Assembly: GCF_003999375.1 (NCBI RefSeq)
Contig: NZ_RJLC01000010.1
Location: 356,877 to 420,876 of the forward strand
DNA length: 64,000 bases
Origin: Pseudidiomarina mangrovi
GTDB taxonomy: Bacteria; Pseudomonadota; Gammaproteobacteria; Enterobacterales; Alteromonadaceae
Direction of reading: 5' to 3'
Under the pieces are notes generated by a model that searched no databases, was not told the origin of the DNA, and saw nothing but the letters and a program-made list of their open reading frames with translations. How positions within the stretch are numbered: position 1 is the first letter of the stretch; each line of letters begins with the position of its first letter. The translations under genes and the position numbers were made by a program. Positions 52,736 through 63,746 of this stretch are shown one piece after another.

Positions 52736-54898
52736 ATGAATGCAGTATCTCGTGTTGCCATCGCTGTTAGTGTTGCACTCAGTGCCCCTGCTATTGCCGC
52801 GCCAACCGCTCCGGAGCTTCCGCAAACGGCTGAAGCAATTGAACGCTTGCAGATCACCGGTGAGCGGCAAAGTGGTTACCTGGTCAACGATCAGGATTCC
52901 GCCAGCAAGTTGCCGCTGAGCATCAAAGACACACCACAAACCGTGAGCGTTATCAGCGCTGAGAAGCTGAAAGATTTTGCCCTCAATGATATCAATTCGG
53001 CGGTGGAGTATTCGGCCACGGTCAACGTTGAGCAAGTCGAGACCGATCGCACCTACTTCAGCTCTCGAGGCTTTGAGCTCACCAACATCCAAACCGATGG
53101 GCTGGGGTTGAATCATGATTACGGCACCACCACTGGTCGCGTTGATGCGGCGCTTTATGAGCGCATTGAAATCGTTCACGGTGCCAATGGGGTGATGACC
53201 GGTGTGGGCAGCCCCGCGGCAACAGTAAATTTAATTCGTAAAAAGCCAACCTCAGCAAGCCAAGCGAGTATCAGCACGATGCTCGGCTCATGGCAGGCAA
53301 AACGCGTTGAAGCTGATGTATCTGGCGCCTTGACCGATTCCTGGCGAGCTCGTGCGGTGCTGGTTGCTGATGATCGTGAATCGTATTTAGATCGCTACGC
53401 CACCAACAGCCAGGTCGCCTATCTAGTCATGGATTATGCTCCGACCACCAGCACTTTGATCACCTTTGGTTACAGTGAGCATCGCAATGATAGCGATGGC
53501 AATTTATGGGGCGCGTTGACGTTATACTATGGCGACGGTACACCGACTAACTTTGCCCGCGAAACCAATATTTCAGCCAATTGGTCGTACTGGAATGTCA
53601 CTAAAAAGCAAAGCTTTATTGATCTAGAAAGTCAGCTAAGTGACCGCTGGAAACTACGTGCTGCTTATCAGCGCACGCGCACCGACGAAGACAGCCAGTT
53701 GTTTTACACCTACTTACCAGATCCGGCTACTGGCCTCGATCCGCAAACCGGTCTCGGCTTAGTCGGTTATGCTAGCGAATATGATTACGATGATAAGCAA
53801 GACAATTTTGACCTTTACCTCAGTGGTAACTTTAACGCTTTTGGTGGCGATCATGAGGTAGTCTTCGGGGTCAGCCATGCGCGCTTAGATTTTATTGATA
53901 GCTCACTGTACGACTTCACCACAGGGAACGGTTTCCCAGCTATGCCGCGTTTAGAAGATTGGGATGGTAATACACCATTGCCTAGCTTTACCGATGGGCT
54001 GGCCGGCAGTGACATCAACACTGAGCAACAAGCCTTTTATAGCCAGGCGCGTTTCAGTTTAGGGGCTGATACCAAGCTGTTAGTTGGTGGTCGTTGGAAT
54101 GAGTTCACGGCTGAAGGAATTGGCTATGGTGTCGACCGATTCCGTGATGAGCAAAAGTTTATCCCTTATTTTGGTGTGACGCATGCGCTTAGCGATGCCA
54201 CCACGGTATATGCTTCGTACACCGAAACCTTTAAAGCACAAAACCTGCGTGACCGGAATTTCGAGCTGTTACCAGCGTTGACCGGTGAAAGCGCCGAAAT
54301 TGGCTTGAAAACCGCACTATTGGGCGATAAAGCGCTGTTATCTATGGCCTACTTTGATATCACCCAGCGTAATTTGGCGGTCAGTGATGGCACTGTCATG
54401 AATCCAAATACCAATGCGCCAGAGGTGGTCTATCGAGCCGCTGATGGCGTCAGTAGTAGTGGTTTTGAAATTGAACTGAGTGGCGAATTGTTGGCGGGTT
54501 TGCAAGGCAGTATTGCTGCCACCAGCTTTGACGTTGACGGTGATGCGTTGGTGGAAAACTACACCCCGGAAAACTTATTTCGTAGCAGCTTAACCTATCA
54601 GTTCGAGCAACTGGCGGCGCTAAAAGTGGGCGCGAGCTTTTTGTGGCAAGACAGTACTAGCCGTTTGCAAGGCTTAGTGGGGCCGAGTTACGCCAATGCT
54701 GGGCAGCCAATCATTACTGAACAGGGCGCCTATGGCCGCTTAAATCTAATGGCCAGTTACCAATTCAGTGAGCAATTGATGCTGACGTTAAACGCCAACA
54801 ACGTATTCGATAAAACCTATCTGAACAGCTTGTTGTGGGCACAAGGCTATTACGGCGCACCGCGTAATTTTTCGGCCAGCCTGCGCTATCAATTTTAA
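52736..54898 (+). CDS. TonB-dependent siderophore receptor
   Basis: A 720-aa outer-membrane receptor with signal peptide MNAVSRVAIAVSVALSAPAIA. The TonB-box region and plug follow (LPLSIKDTPQTVSVISAEKL, RGFELTNIQTDGLGL, RIEIVHGANGVMTGVGSPAA), then a 22-strand barrel with the family motifs YASYTETFKAQN and ENLFRSSLTYQF, ending in an aromatic (LRYQF). The GxGSPxAxVNLIRKKP plug sequence is typical of FhuE/FoxA/FpvA-like siderophore receptors. The ligand is unknown. A Fur box lies upstream and a PepSY protein gene 9 bp downstream. Confidence 0.93.
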   Translation: MNAVSRVAIAVSVALSAPAIAAPTAPELPQTAEAIERLQITGERQSGYLVNDQDSASKLPLSIKDTPQTVSVISAEKLKDFALNDINSAVEYSATVNVEQVETDRTYFSSRGFELTNIQTDGLGLNHDYGTTTGRVDAALYERIEIVHGANGVMTGVGSPAATVNLIRKKPTSASQASISTMLGSWQAKRVEADVSGALTDSWRARAVLVADDRESYLDRYATNSQVAYLVMDYAPTTSTLITFGYSEHRNDSDGNLWGALTLYYGDGTPTNFARETNISANWSYWNVTKKQSFIDLESQLSDRWKLRAAYQRTRTDEDSQLFYTYLPDPATGLDPQTGLGLVGYASEYDYDDKQDNFDLYLSGNFNAFGGDHEVVFGVSHARLDFIDSSLYDFTTGNGFPAMPRLEDWDGNTPLPSFTDGLAGSDINTEQQAFYSQARFSLGADTKLLVGGRWNEFTAEGIGYGVDRFRDEQKFIPYFGVTHALSDATTVYASYTETFKAQNLRDRNFELLPALTGESAEIGLKTALLGDKALLSMAYFDITQRNLAVSDGTVMNPNTNAPEVVYRAADGVSSSGFEIELSGELLAGLQGSIAATSFDVDGDALVENYTPENLFRSSLTYQFEQLAALKVGASFLWQDSTSRLQGLVGPSYANAGQPIITEQGAYGRLNLMASYQFSEQLMLTLNANNVFDKTYLNSLLWAQGYYGAPRNFSASLRYQF

Positions 54899-54907
54899 GG
54901 TGCCCAG

Positions 54908-56041
54908 GTGAATCGTAAAACCTTACACCGCTGGCATGGGTGGCTCGGGATCATTTTAGTGATCCCGTTTTTACTGATTTGCTTAAGCGGCAGCATTTTG
55001 GTGTTTAAAAAAGAACTCGATAGCTGGTTATTGCCCGAGGTGGCAGCCTTGCCCAGTTCGTCGTTACCACGTTTACCGATGGCTGAATTACAGCAGCGTG
55101 TGAATCAGCAACTGCCGGATTATGAAATTGGTAGCTGGGAATTTTTTGCTGCCGGTCATGACGAAGCTGACCGTGTGTTTGTGATTAAAGAGGGCACCGA
55201 CAGCTGGCACAAAGTGCATTTAAACCCCTATACCGGTGAACTTCGCAGTCAACCGACAGAGCATGGTCATTATTTCACGGATTGGTTATTGGAGTTGCAC
55301 TACACACTACTCCTCAACGACTTAAAAGCGTTCGAATTCAGTTTCGCAACGGAACATTTTGGCTTGTTACTGACGCTGGTATTAGGGTTGTTTTTGGTGT
55401 TTATGGGCATTTCTGGTTTAGTGATTTATCGGCGTTGGTGGGCACGTTTCTTCACCTTACGTTGGAATCAACGGTTGCTCGTGGTGTTTAGCGATATCCA
55501 TAAAATGGCCGGTACCTTTGCGGCGCCATTGCTTCTAGTCTTAGGCATTACCGGGGTGTATTACAACGGTTTGATCTTTTATGAAGAGTGGACCGAACAC
55601 GGCGGTGGGCAGCAGCATTATAAGGTCACCGAGCGGCTCTATAGCGATAGCGTGGATCTTGACGCCATGCTGACCGATAGTCGCCAACGTATTGACGGCT
55701 TCCGACCAACCTACCTGTTGTTTCCGTTTGAGCCGGAGCTACCGTTTACGGTATTTGGCCAAGCACCAACCGGTAATCCATTGCTGAGCGACTACGGCAG
55801 TGTGTCGAATTATGACGCACAAAGTGGCATGTTTTTGAGCTCATATAATCTCAACGAGCAGGGTTTGGGGGCGAAAACACTGGATAGCTTCCGCCATTTA
55901 CATTTTGGCATGTGGGGCGGTCTGCCGGTGAAAATTTTGTATGCAGTGGTTGGTGTGTTGCCGCTGCTGTTGGCGTTTACTGGGATTTATTTATGGTATC
56001 AGCGGCGCAACCAGAAGGCGCGCCGCCGCCATAAGCGTTAA
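54908..56041 (+). CDS. PepSY-associated TM helix protein (siderophore-linked)
   Basis: A 377-aa inner-membrane protein with four helices: an N-terminal RKTLHRWHGWLGIILVIPFL with the paired His motif, two in the middle (LLLTLVLGLFLVFMGISGLV; FSDIHKMAGTFAAPLLLVLG) and one at the C-terminus (VLPLLLAFTGIYLW). PepSY domains lie in the periplasmic loops. The conserved His residues suggest haem or metal binding; homologues are proposed to reduce ferric siderophores. GTG start with AAGG 7 nt upstream. Co-transcription with the receptor is likely. Confidence 0.88.
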   Translation: MNRKTLHRWHGWLGIILVIPFLLICLSGSILVFKKELDSWLLPEVAALPSSSLPRLPMAELQQRVNQQLPDYEIGSWEFFAAGHDEADRVFVIKEGTDSWHKVHLNPYTGELRSQPTEHGHYFTDWLLELHYTLLLNDLKAFEFSFATEHFGLLLTLVLGLFLVFMGISGLVIYRRWWARFFTLRWNQRLLVVFSDIHKMAGTFAAPLLLVLGITGVYYNGLIFYEEWTEHGGGQQHYKVTERLYSDSVDLDAMLTDSRQRIDGFRPTYLLFPFEPELPFTVFGQAPTGNPLLSDYGSVSNYDAQSGMFLSSYNLNEQGLGAKTLDSFRHLHFGMWGGLPVKILYAVVGVLPLLLAFTGIYLWYQRRNQKARRRHKR

Positions 56042-56044
56042 GAC

Positions 56045-57229
56045 TTAGCTGCGAGCGAAGCCATCGATACGCTCCACCGCCTGTTGCAGGATGGTCATAG
56101 CGGTGGCAAAGCTGAAACGCACGTGACCTGGGGCACCAAATGCCGAGCCTGGCACTAACGCCACTTTGGCTTGCTCCAGTAATTGTTCGCATAATTCAAC
56201 GTCGCTGGCACAGCCTTTTGCTGCCATCAGCTCATCAACATTGGCCAAGGTATAAAAGGTGCCATCACCGGCCAAACAGCGCATACCTGGAATAGCGTTG
56301 AGCGCAGCAACTAAGTAGTCATGACGGCTTTTAAAAGCGCTAACCATTTCTTGAATACAGCTTTGGTCGCCTTCTAACGCCGCTACCGCTGCATACTGGC
56401 TGATAGAGGTTGGGTTTGAGGTACTTTGCGATTGAATCTTGTTCATTGCGGCAATCAGAGGTGCCGGGCCAGCGGCATAACCGATACGCCAACCAGTCAT
56501 GGCATAAGCCTTAGAAACGCCCGATAAAATCACAATACGATCACGTAAATCAGGAGCTACCATGGCCATATTGGCAAAGGGCTCTGCGGCCCACAAAATA
56601 TGCTCGTACATATCATCGGTGGCAATCAATACCTGCGGGTGCTGCCGCAAAACCTCAGCTAACGCCGCTAATTCGGCGCGGCTATAGGCCATACCGGTGG
56701 GGTTCGAAGGGCTATTTAAAAACAACATTTTGGTTTTTGGCGTGATGGCTGCGGCCAGCTGCGCGGCATTAATCTTGTAGCGTTGCTCAATGCCTGCATT
56801 GATAATCACCGGAACACCGCCCACCAATTTGGTCATATCGGGGTAGGATACCCAATATGGCGCTGGAATCAGTACCTCGTCGCCGTCGTTGATCCAGGCT
56901 GCTAGCAAGTTATAGATACCGTGCTTGCCGCCCACTGAAATTAAAATTTCTTTGGCCACATAGTCGAGTTGATTATCACGCTTGAGTTTGGCCATTACAG
57001 CTTTTTTTAACTGTGGAATACCATCTACCGCGGTATAGCGCGTATAACCGGCGTCAATCGCAGCTTTGGCGGCATCGCCAATATGTTTCGGGGTATCGAA
57101 ATCCGGTTCGCCGACACCTAAACCGATGACGTCGTGGCCGGCAGCTTTGAGCTCGGCAGCTTTTTGCGCCACCGCAAGAGTCGGTGAGGGTTGAATGGCA
57201 TTGACGCGGTCGGATAACAGGTAATTCAC
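56045..57229 (-). CDS. Pyridoxal-phosphate aminotransferase (aspartate aminotransferase Ib-like)
   Basis: A 394-aa fold-type I aminotransferase. Its N-terminus LSDRVNAIQPSPTLAVAQKA and GVGEPDFDTPKHI, FLNSPSNPTGM, ATDDMYEHILW and the Schiff-base motif LSGVSKAYAMTGWRIGY fit the subgroup Ib aspartate aminotransferases. Substrates are likely aspartate or aromatic/prephenate; this cannot be settled by eye. It is monocistronic, convergent with the PepSY gene (3 bp apart) and divergent from the MATE gene. Confidence 0.92.
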   Translation of the reverse strand: MNYLLSDRVNAIQPSPTLAVAQKAAELKAAGHDVIGLGVGEPDFDTPKHIGDAAKAAIDAGYTRYTAVDGIPQLKKAVMAKLKRDNQLDYVAKEILISVGGKHGIYNLLAAWINDGDEVLIPAPYWVSYPDMTKLVGGVPVIINAGIEQRYKINAAQLAAAITPKTKMLFLNSPSNPTGMAYSRAELAALAEVLRQHPQVLIATDDMYEHILWAAEPFANMAMVAPDLRDRIVILSGVSKAYAMTGWRIGYAAGPAPLIAAMNKIQSQSTSNPTSISQYAAVAALEGDQSCIQEMVSAFKSRHDYLVAALNAIPGMRCLAGDGTFYTLANVDELMAAKGCASDVELCEQLLEQAKVALVPGSAFGAPGHVRFSFATAMTILQQAVERIDGFARS

Positions 57230-57349
57230 GGCTTGATCCTTAGGCTAATAAGAGGGGCTGAAATAGAAGCACTTACTCTATACCGCTTGGTCATTTTTGT
57301 CCATTCAGCTACACTGGTCGCCTGCTAATTTGATGTATGTGAAACCACC

Positions 57350-58702
57350 ATGAGTTCTGCCGCTAAGGCCCAATCACTGTTGCATGATCCTATTCCAGTC
57401 ACGCTTTGGCGCATGACCTGGCCGGTGATCGTGGGGGTACTCACGCTAATCAGTTTTAACTTGGTGGATACCTTTTTTATTGGTTTGCTTGGTACTGATG
57501 CACTCGCTGCGGTCAGTTTCACCTTTCCGGTGACTTTTACCGTGGTCAGCCTGAGTATCGGTTTAGGCATTGGCACCTCGGCAGTGATCGCGCGCAAACG
57601 TGGCAGCGGGCTGCACGAACATGCGCGGTTTGATGGCATGGCGGCACTCAGCGTAGCAGCGCTTATGGCAGGCAGTTTGGCGCTGTTAGGCTATTTGTTG
57701 ATGGAGCCAATTTTCCAAGCTTTGGGAGCGCAACAGCGCTTAATGCCAGATATCCGTGCCTATATGACACCGTGGTTTGCTGGCGCCATTCTGTTAGTGG
57801 TGCCAATGGTTTGTAACTCGGTTTTGCGGGCCGCAGGTGATACCCGCACGCCATCGTTGATTATGGCGTCGGGGGGATTGTTGAACGCCATTTTTGACCC
57901 GTTATTGATTTTCGGTATTGGGCCATTTCCTGAACTCGGTATTCAAGGTGCTGCGGTGGCTAGTGTACTGAGTTGGGTGATCGGCTCGGTGTTAGTGTTG
58001 TGGTATCTTAACCGTAAGCAACTGCTCAGTTTCCAAGCCCCCGAGGGGGCTAGTTGGTTTCGCTCGGCCCGCGCTATTCTAAAAATTGGTTTACCGGCCG
58101 CTAGCGCCAATATGCTTACCCCTATTGCTATGGCCGTACTGACGGCTATTGTCGCTACCTATGGCGCACCAGCCGTGGCTGCCTTCGGGGTTGGCACACG
58201 GCTGGAATCATTGGCCTTGGTGGTGGTGCTGGCGCTATCTATGGCATTACCGCCGCTGATGAGTCAAAACTTTGGGGCGGCTTATTATAGCCGCATGCAA
58301 GAGGCTTACCGTACCGCCATCAAAGCGGTGATCGGGGTGCAACTGGTCATTTATCTGTTACTCGCCGCCAGCGCTCATTACATTGCTATGGCATTTACCA
58401 ACGATCCTGAAGTGGCCCGATTGATTCGGCTGTTTATTTATATCATGCCGCTCAGTTATGGCTTGCAAGGGGTGATTATTTTGACCAATTCGAGCTTTAA
58501 TGCCGTACATCAACCCATGTCAGCATTAATGCTAAGCATTATTCGTTTATTTGTGATGTTCGTGCCGTTAAGTTATCTCGGTGCGGTGCTGGCTGATATC
58601 ACCGGTCTATTTATTGGCGGTGTGGTGGCGAATGTCATCACTGCCAGTTTAGCGTGGTGGTGGTTTAATAAAACCTTACAGCGGCAACAGGAGAGTACAT
58701 GA
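57350..58702 (+). CDS. MATE family efflux transporter
   Basis: A complete 450-aa MATE protein with 12 predicted helices: [60 protein letters not shown], and [20 protein letters not shown] at the end. It resembles the DinF/NorM-like group; the substrate is unknown. Its stop overlaps the uvrB ATG by 4 bp, an unusual operon partner for uvrB. No LexA box (CTGT-N8-ACAG) was found upstream. Confidence 0.9.
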   Translation: MSSAAKAQSLLHDPIPVTLWRMTWPVIVGVLTLISFNLVDTFFIGLLGTDALAAVSFTFPVTFTVVSLSIGLGIGTSAVIARKRGSGLHEHARFDGMAALSVAALMAGSLALLGYLLMEPIFQALGAQQRLMPDIRAYMTPWFAGAILLVVPMVCNSVLRAAGDTRTPSLIMASGGLLNAIFDPLLIFGIGPFPELGIQGAAVASVLSWVIGSVLVLWYLNRKQLLSFQAPEGASWFRSARAILKIGLPAASANMLTPIAMAVLTAIVATYGAPAVAAFGVGTRLESLALVVVLALSMALPPLMSQNFGAAYYSRMQEAYRTAIKAVIGVQLVIYLLLAASAHYIAMAFTNDPEVARLIRLFIYIMPLSYGLQGVIILTNSSFNAVHQPMSALMLSIIRLFVMFVPLSYLGAVLADITGLFIGGVVANVITASLAWWWFNKTLQRQQEST

Positions 58703-60717
58703 GTCGGGCTTTTGAACTAAAATCAGATTACCAACCGGCCGGTGATCAACCGCAGGCAATTGCCAAATTAGTCGATAATCTTGACGCTGGTTTAGCCCAC
58801 CAGACCTTGTTGGGAGTCACCGGTTCAGGCAAGACCTTTACCATGGCCAACGTCATTGCGAAGGTGCAGCGACCGACTCTGATTTTAGCTCACAATAAAA
58901 CTCTGGCGGCACAGTTATACGGCGAAATGAAAGAGTTTTTCCCCAATAACGCGGTGGAGTATTTCGTCTCGTACTACGATTACTACCAGCCCGAAGCCTA
59001 CGTGCCGACCACCGATACCTTTATTGAAAAAGATGCCTCGATTAACGAGCATATTGAACAAATGCGCTTATCAGCCACCAAAGCGTTGCTCGAGCGCCGT
59101 GACGTGGTGCTGGTCGCTTCGGTCTCGTGTATTTATGGTTTGGGCGACCCTGACGCCTATATGAGCATGATGCTGCATTTGCGCCGTGGCGATTTGGTGG
59201 ATCAGCGTGATATTTTGCGGCGCTTGGCGCAGTTGCAGTACAAACGTAACGATGCCGCTTTTGAGCGTGGTACCTACCGGGTGCGCGGTGAGGTGATTGA
59301 TATATTCCCAGCTGAATCGGAGCAATTGGCGGTGCGGGTGGAGTTATTCGACACCGAAATTGATCGCATAAGCTTTTTTGAGCCGCTGACAGGTCAAGTC
59401 ACCGAAGCTGATGTAGCACGGGCGACGATTTATCCGAAAACCCACTATGTGACGCCACGAGAGACCATTCTTAAAGCCATTGAGAGCATCAAAGTTGAGC
59501 TTAAAGACCGCAAACAACAGCTACTTGAAGCCAACAAGCTGATTGAAGAGCAACGTATTAGCCAACGTACCCAGTTTGATATCGAAATGATGCTGGAGCT
59601 GGGCTATTGCTCAGGTATTGAAAACTATTCGCGCTATTTGTCAGGGCGCGCGCCGGGTGAACCGCCGCCGACCTTGTTGGACTATTTGCCTGATGACGCG
59701 CTGCTTATCATTGACGAATCTCACGTGACGGTGTCGCAAATTGGCGCCATGTACAAAGGCGATCGCTCGCGGAAAGAGAACTTGGTTAATTACGGCTTCC
59801 GTTTGCCATCGGCGCTGGACAACCGGCCGCTGAAGTTTAATGAGTTTGAAGCTATTGCACCGCAAACTATTTATGTCTCGGCCACCCCCGGTAAATATGA
59901 ATTGGAAAAATGTGGTGATGAGGTGGTGGAGCAGGTGGTACGGCCGACCGGCTTGATTGACCCACAAATTGAGATCCGCCCAGTTGCGTCACAAGTGGAT
60001 GATTTAATGTCGGAAGTGCGTAAGCGGGTGGAACTCAACGAACGTGTTCTGGCGACCACATTAACCAAGAAAATGGCCGAAGATCTCAGCGATTATTTGG
60101 ATGAGCACGATATTCGTGTGCGCTATTTACATTCGGATATTGATACCGTTGAACGCATGGAAATCATCCGTGACTTACGCCTTGGTGAATTTGATGTGCT
60201 GGTGGGTATCAACCTGTTGCGCGAAGGCTTAGATATGCCTGAAGTGAGCCTAGTGGCTATTTTAGATGCCGACAAAGAGGGTTTTTTGCGTTCTGATCGC
60301 TCACTGATCCAGACCATTGGTCGGGCAGCGCGTAATCTCAACGGTAAAGCGATTCTCTACGCTGACCGTATCACCGGATCCATGCAGCGTGCTATTGATG
60401 AAACCGACCGCCGTCGTAACAAGCAAATCGCCTACAACGAAAAGCATGGTATTACCCCAGTGGGTCTGAACAAGCGGGTCACCGATGTCATGGATTTAGG
60501 TGGTATTCGGGCGCCGCGTAAAGAGAAGCAACGCGCTGCGGCAGAGCCAAAAGCTGGTTATGACATAGCGGCAATGAGCCCGAAAGCCTTGGTACAGAAA
60601 CTCGAGCAAACCGAAAAAGCCATGTATCAAGCAGCACGCGACTTAGAATTCGAAAAAGCCGCGGCGCTGCGTGACGAAGTGGCCACCTTGCGCGAGCAAT
60701 TAAAGCGGTTGGGTTAA
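58699..60717 (+). CDS. uvrB: Excinuclease ABC subunit B
   Basis: UvrB is the damage-verification helicase-like core of nucleotide excision repair. The 672-aa protein (E. coli 673) shows Walker A in [17 protein letters not shown], the DNA-inserting beta-hairpin region [20 protein letters not shown], the Walker B DESHVT, and helicase motifs [14 protein letters not shown] and QTIGRAARN. The C-terminal UVR domain ([20 protein letters not shown]) contacts UvrC. The ATG overlaps the MATE stop. Confidence 0.98.
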   Translation: MSRAFELKSDYQPAGDQPQAIAKLVDNLDAGLAHQTLLGVTGSGKTFTMANVIAKVQRPTLILAHNKTLAAQLYGEMKEFFPNNAVEYFVSYYDYYQPEAYVPTTDTFIEKDASINEHIEQMRLSATKALLERRDVVLVASVSCIYGLGDPDAYMSMMLHLRRGDLVDQRDILRRLAQLQYKRNDAAFERGTYRVRGEVIDIFPAESEQLAVRVELFDTEIDRISFFEPLTGQVTEADVARATIYPKTHYVTPRETILKAIESIKVELKDRKQQLLEANKLIEEQRISQRTQFDIEMMLELGYCSGIENYSRYLSGRAPGEPPPTLLDYLPDDALLIIDESHVTVSQIGAMYKGDRSRKENLVNYGFRLPSALDNRPLKFNEFEAIAPQTIYVSATPGKYELEKCGDEVVEQVVRPTGLIDPQIEIRPVASQVDDLMSEVRKRVELNERVLATTLTKKMAEDLSDYLDEHDIRVRYLHSDIDTVERMEIIRDLRLGEFDVLVGINLLREGLDMPEVSLVAILDADKEGFLRSDRSLIQTIGRAARNLNGKAILYADRITGSMQRAIDETDRRRNKQIAYNEKHGITPVGLNKRVTDVMDLGGIRAPRKEKQRAAAEPKAGYDIAAMSPKALVQKLEQTEKAMYQAARDLEFEKAAALRDEVATLREQLKRLG

Positions 60718-60719
60718 GT

Positions 60720-61196
60720 GTGCTGCAACCCGGTGACGAACGCTACATAAGCCCTGAAGGCAAACTACAAACACCAGTGGCGTTATGGCTGCTGATTTTG
60801 CTATTTATGCGGGGCTATGCGGCGTGGATTATCTCGCTGACCTTTATGGAAGATCGCTCGCGCTTGCTACAGTTCTTCTATACCAGTACCGAACAATTCT
60901 TATTGGCCCTGATCATCGGGCTACCAGCCTTGATTGTGGTGGTGATGCTGAGCCAACTGGGCGATAAGATCCCAGCTTGGGTAGTGCGGGTTGCACCGCT
61001 GGCACCTAACTTTTTATGGATTGCTTGGTTGCTCGATGGCTGGTTGCTGATTAGTTTGATCGCTGCACGCTTTCCGGAATTTTCAGTCGTGAAAGGGGTA
61101 TTACTGTTTTGCTGGCTAGTGGCGTTGTGGCTATTGCTATTTTCGCGCAGCCTACGCCGCTTCTGGCAGCTGTTAGCTGCAGATGATGGGCAATAA
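60720..61196 (+). CDS. DUF2919-like inner-membrane protein
   Basis: A 158-aa protein with four hydrophobic segments (PVALWLLILLFMRGYAAWII; LLALIIGLPALIVVVML; LAPNFLWIAWLLDGWLLISL; VLLFCWLVALWLLLF). By pattern it resembles the YfeZ/DUF2919 family, whose function is unknown. The start is GTG, 2 bp after the uvrB stop, so it is probably in the same operon. Confidence 0.72.
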   Translation: MLQPGDERYISPEGKLQTPVALWLLILLFMRGYAAWIISLTFMEDRSRLLQFFYTSTEQFLLALIIGLPALIVVVMLSQLGDKIPAWVVRVAPLAPNFLWIAWLLDGWLLISLIAARFPEFSVVKGVLLFCWLVALWLLLFSRSLRRFWQLLAADDGQ

Positions 61197-61222
61197 CTGG
61201 TGAGTTCAGAGGGGTAAAAAAG

Positions 61223-61298
61223 TGGTGGATGGTACTGGGCTCGAACCAGTGACCCCCGCCTTGTAAGGGCGGTGCTCTCCCAGCTGAGCTAACCATCC
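61223..61298 (-). tRNA. tRNA-Val (TAC)
   Basis: 76 nt with encoded CCA. The acceptor GGATGGT/ACCATCC is paired. Anticodon loop CTTACAA gives anticodon TAC. Tandem with the next copy, as in the valU-type cluster beside gltX in E. coli. Confidence 0.96.
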
Positions 61299-61313
61299 AT
61301 TGGGAGGAACGCG

Positions 61314-61389
61314 TGGTGGATGGTACTGGGTTCGAACCAGTGACCCCCGCCTTGTAAGGGCGGTGCTCTCCCAGCTGAGCTAACCATCC
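61314..61389 (-). tRNA. tRNA-Val (TAC), second copy
   Basis: 76 nt, differing from the first copy by one base in the T-arm loop region (GGTTCGAACC against GGTTCGAGCC). The anticodon is TAC. It is promoter-proximal. Confidence 0.96.
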
Positions 61390-61412
61390 AATTTCCGTGC
61401 GTTGCGGGGCGT

Positions 61413-61440
61413 ATTATAGGTGGCTGAACGATACTGTCAA
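61413..61440 (-). promoter_or_regulatory. Promoter of the tRNA-Val pair, with GC-rich discriminator
   Basis: On the minus strand TTGACA (61435-61440), a 16-nt spacer and TATAAT (61413-61418) are both perfect consensus hexamers. The next bases, ACGCCCCGC, are the GC-rich discriminator seen at stringently controlled tRNA/rRNA promoters. Confidence 0.92.
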
Positions 61441-61591
61441 CAGGAAAAAACAACGCAATGCACTGACTGCTGGCTTTTTCGCCGATTCCACTCTGATTTG
61501 TGCCGATTGTCTTCGTTTGCAGTAATGCGCAGCACGCTGCTTCTTGCTAAACTATGCCGCATCACTTAATGCTGTGGAGAATAATATAACA

Positions 61592-63007
61592 ATGACCGTG
61601 GTCACTCGATTTGCCCCAAGCCCAACCGGCTATTTACACGTAGGTGGTGCACGTACCGCTCTTTATTCTTGGTTAGTTGCTCGTGCCAACGGTGGTAAAT
61701 TTGTGCTACGCATTGAAGATACTGATCGCGAGCGCTCTACTCAAGAGGCTATTGATGCCATTTTAGAAGGTATGGAATGGCTTGGTTTAAGCTGGGATGA
61801 AGGTCCGTTCTATCAAACCAAACGCTTTGATCGGTACAACCAGTTTATTGACCAGATGCTTGAGCAGGGTAGCGCCTATAAGTGTTATTGCTCGCATGAA
61901 CGCCTCGATGCCATGCGTGAAGCACAAATGGCAGCCGGTGAAAAACCACGATACGACGGTCATTGCCGCGACAACCCTAATGCCAGTGGCGATAGCTTTG
62001 TGGTGCGGTTTCGCAACCCACAAACCGGCAGTGTGCGCTTTGACGACCATATTCGCGGCCCGATTGAGTTTGCTAACACCGAGCTGGACGATTTAATCAT
62101 TCGCCGTACTGACGGTGCACCCACCTATAACTTCTGTGTGGTCATTGACGACTGGGATATGAATATCACCCACGTGGTGCGTGGTGAAGACCATATCAAC
62201 AATACTCCCCGACAAATCAATATTCTTCAAGCTTTGGGTGCGCCAGTGCCGGAGTATGCGCATGTGTCGATGATCTTAGGCGACGATGGCAAGAAACTGT
62301 CAAAACGCCACGGCGCGGTGAGTGTGATGCAATATCGTGATGATGGCTATTTACCGCAAGCGGTGCTGAACTATCTGGTGCGTTTAGGTTGGTCACATGG
62401 CGATCAAGAAATTTTCTCACTGGCCGAAATGATTGAACATTTTAGTCTTGATGCGGTGAACAAAGCCGCCTCGGCATTTAACACAGAAAAGCTGAATTGG
62501 CTCAACCAGCACTATATGAAGACTATGCCGGCCAGCGAAGTGGCAGGCTACTTAGCTTGGCATTTTGCTGACCAAGGCATTGATTATAGTAACGGACCAA
62601 GCTTGGAGCAGATTATTGCGGTGCAAGCTGATCGGGTGAAGACATTGAAGGAGATGGCTACAATTAGCGGTTATTTCTATCAAGAATATGCTGATTTCGA
62701 CGAAGATGCTGCCAAAAAGCATTTGCGTCCAGTAGCCGCAGAGGCACTGAGCGTGGTGCGCGATAAACTGGCAGCGTTGTCGACTTGGACTGCCGAAGGT
62801 ATTCATCAAGCTATTGCCGATACCTGTGAACAGTTGCAAATTGGCATGGGCAAAGTAGGGATGCCGTTGCGAGTGGCGGTCACCGGCGGCGGTAACTCAC
62901 CGAGTTTAGACAGTACCCTGGCGTTATTAGAGCAGCAGCAAGTGGTAGGACGTATTGAGCGAGCACTTCGTTATATACTGGCGCGCGCCGCTGATGCGGC
63001 GAACTAA
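61592..63007 (+). CDS. gltX: Glutamate--tRNA ligase
   Basis: GltX charges tRNA-Glu. The 471-aa class I synthetase (same length as E. coli) starts at ATG 61592 ([19 protein letters not shown]), with GGAG 12 nt upstream; the open frame from 61544 is not supported. The HIGH-equivalent is HVGG, and the KMSKS-equivalent KKLSKRHG is at about residue 236. A zinc-site region CYCSHERL is present, and the C-terminal anticodon-binding domain is complete. It lies between tRNA-Val and tRNA-Ala/Glu genes. Confidence 0.97.
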   Translation: MTVVTRFAPSPTGYLHVGGARTALYSWLVARANGGKFVLRIEDTDRERSTQEAIDAILEGMEWLGLSWDEGPFYQTKRFDRYNQFIDQMLEQGSAYKCYCSHERLDAMREAQMAAGEKPRYDGHCRDNPNASGDSFVVRFRNPQTGSVRFDDHIRGPIEFANTELDDLIIRRTDGAPTYNFCVVIDDWDMNITHVVRGEDHINNTPRQINILQALGAPVPEYAHVSMILGDDGKKLSKRHGAVSVMQYRDDGYLPQAVLNYLVRLGWSHGDQEIFSLAEMIEHFSLDAVNKAASAFNTEKLNWLNQHYMKTMPASEVAGYLAWHFADQGIDYSNGPSLEQIIAVQADRVKTLKEMATISGYFYQEYADFDEDAAKKHLRPVAAEALSVVRDKLAALSTWTAEGIHQAIADTCEQLQIGMGKVGMPLRVAVTGGGNSPSLDSTLALLEQQQVVGRIERALRYILARAADAAN

Positions 63008-63043
63008 TCGAATCATGCCAACCAGCAGCGAGTTGCTCACGTG

Positions 63044-63673
63044 ATGCCAAAAATTCGTCAGTTAATTGAAAATAATAAAAATTGGGCGATTAAAAAACGT
63101 ACCGAAGATCCGGAGTTTTTCCAAAGCTTGGTAGCCCAACAAAATCCTGAATATCTCTGGATCGGCTGTTCAGACAGCCGGGTGCCCGCCAATCAAGTCG
63201 TGGGTATGGCACCCGGTGAGCTGTTTGTGCATCGTAACGTGGCTAATCAGGTGATCCAAACCGACTTCAACTGCTTATCCGTGGTGCAATACGCGGTAGA
63301 CGTGTTGAAGGTTAAACATATATTGGTAGTCGGCCATTATGGCTGTGGTGGGGTGCAAGCGGCGATTGATAGCACCAGTCATGGTTTAGTGGACAACTGG
63401 CTGTTTCAGATCCGCGACATTCATCGCGAGTATCGGCAGCAGTTAGTCGGCTTGGCGGCGCGGCCATTACTTGACCGTATGTGCGAACTGAACGTGATAG
63501 AGCAGGTGCGTAACCTCGCTAAAACCACCATCATCCAAAGTGCTTGGGACCGTGGTCAAGAGGTCAATTTGCACGGTTGGGTGTATAGTATTGAAGACGG
63601 TTTAGTGCGCGATATGAACGTGACTGTTGATAGCCGCGCAGCGCTGGATGAAATCTATCATTTTGAATCTTAG
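63044..63673 (+). CDS. can: Beta-class carbonic anhydrase
   Basis: A 209-aa zinc enzyme that interconverts CO2 and bicarbonate in the cytoplasm. Zinc ligands and the catalytic dyad are in WIGCSDSRVPANQVVG (Cys, Asp-Arg) and VVGHYGCGGVQAAI (His, Cys). It aligns end to end with E. coli Can (220 aa). ATG 63044 is chosen; GTG 63041 directly before is possible, and no strong SD is visible for either. Confidence 0.95.
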   Translation: MPKIRQLIENNKNWAIKKRTEDPEFFQSLVAQQNPEYLWIGCSDSRVPANQVVGMAPGELFVHRNVANQVIQTDFNCLSVVQYAVDVLKVKHILVVGHYGCGGVQAAIDSTSHGLVDNWLFQIRDIHREYRQQLVGLAARPLLDRMCELNVIEQVRNLAKTTIIQSAWDRGQEVNLHGWVYSIEDGLVRDMNVTVDSRAALDEIYHFES

Positions 63674-63746
63674 CCACTTGATTGGGCGTGGTTTCAGCGC
63701 AGTTGCCTAAAAAAATAGCAAACAGTTCGTTGAGGCGAAAAAAAGG

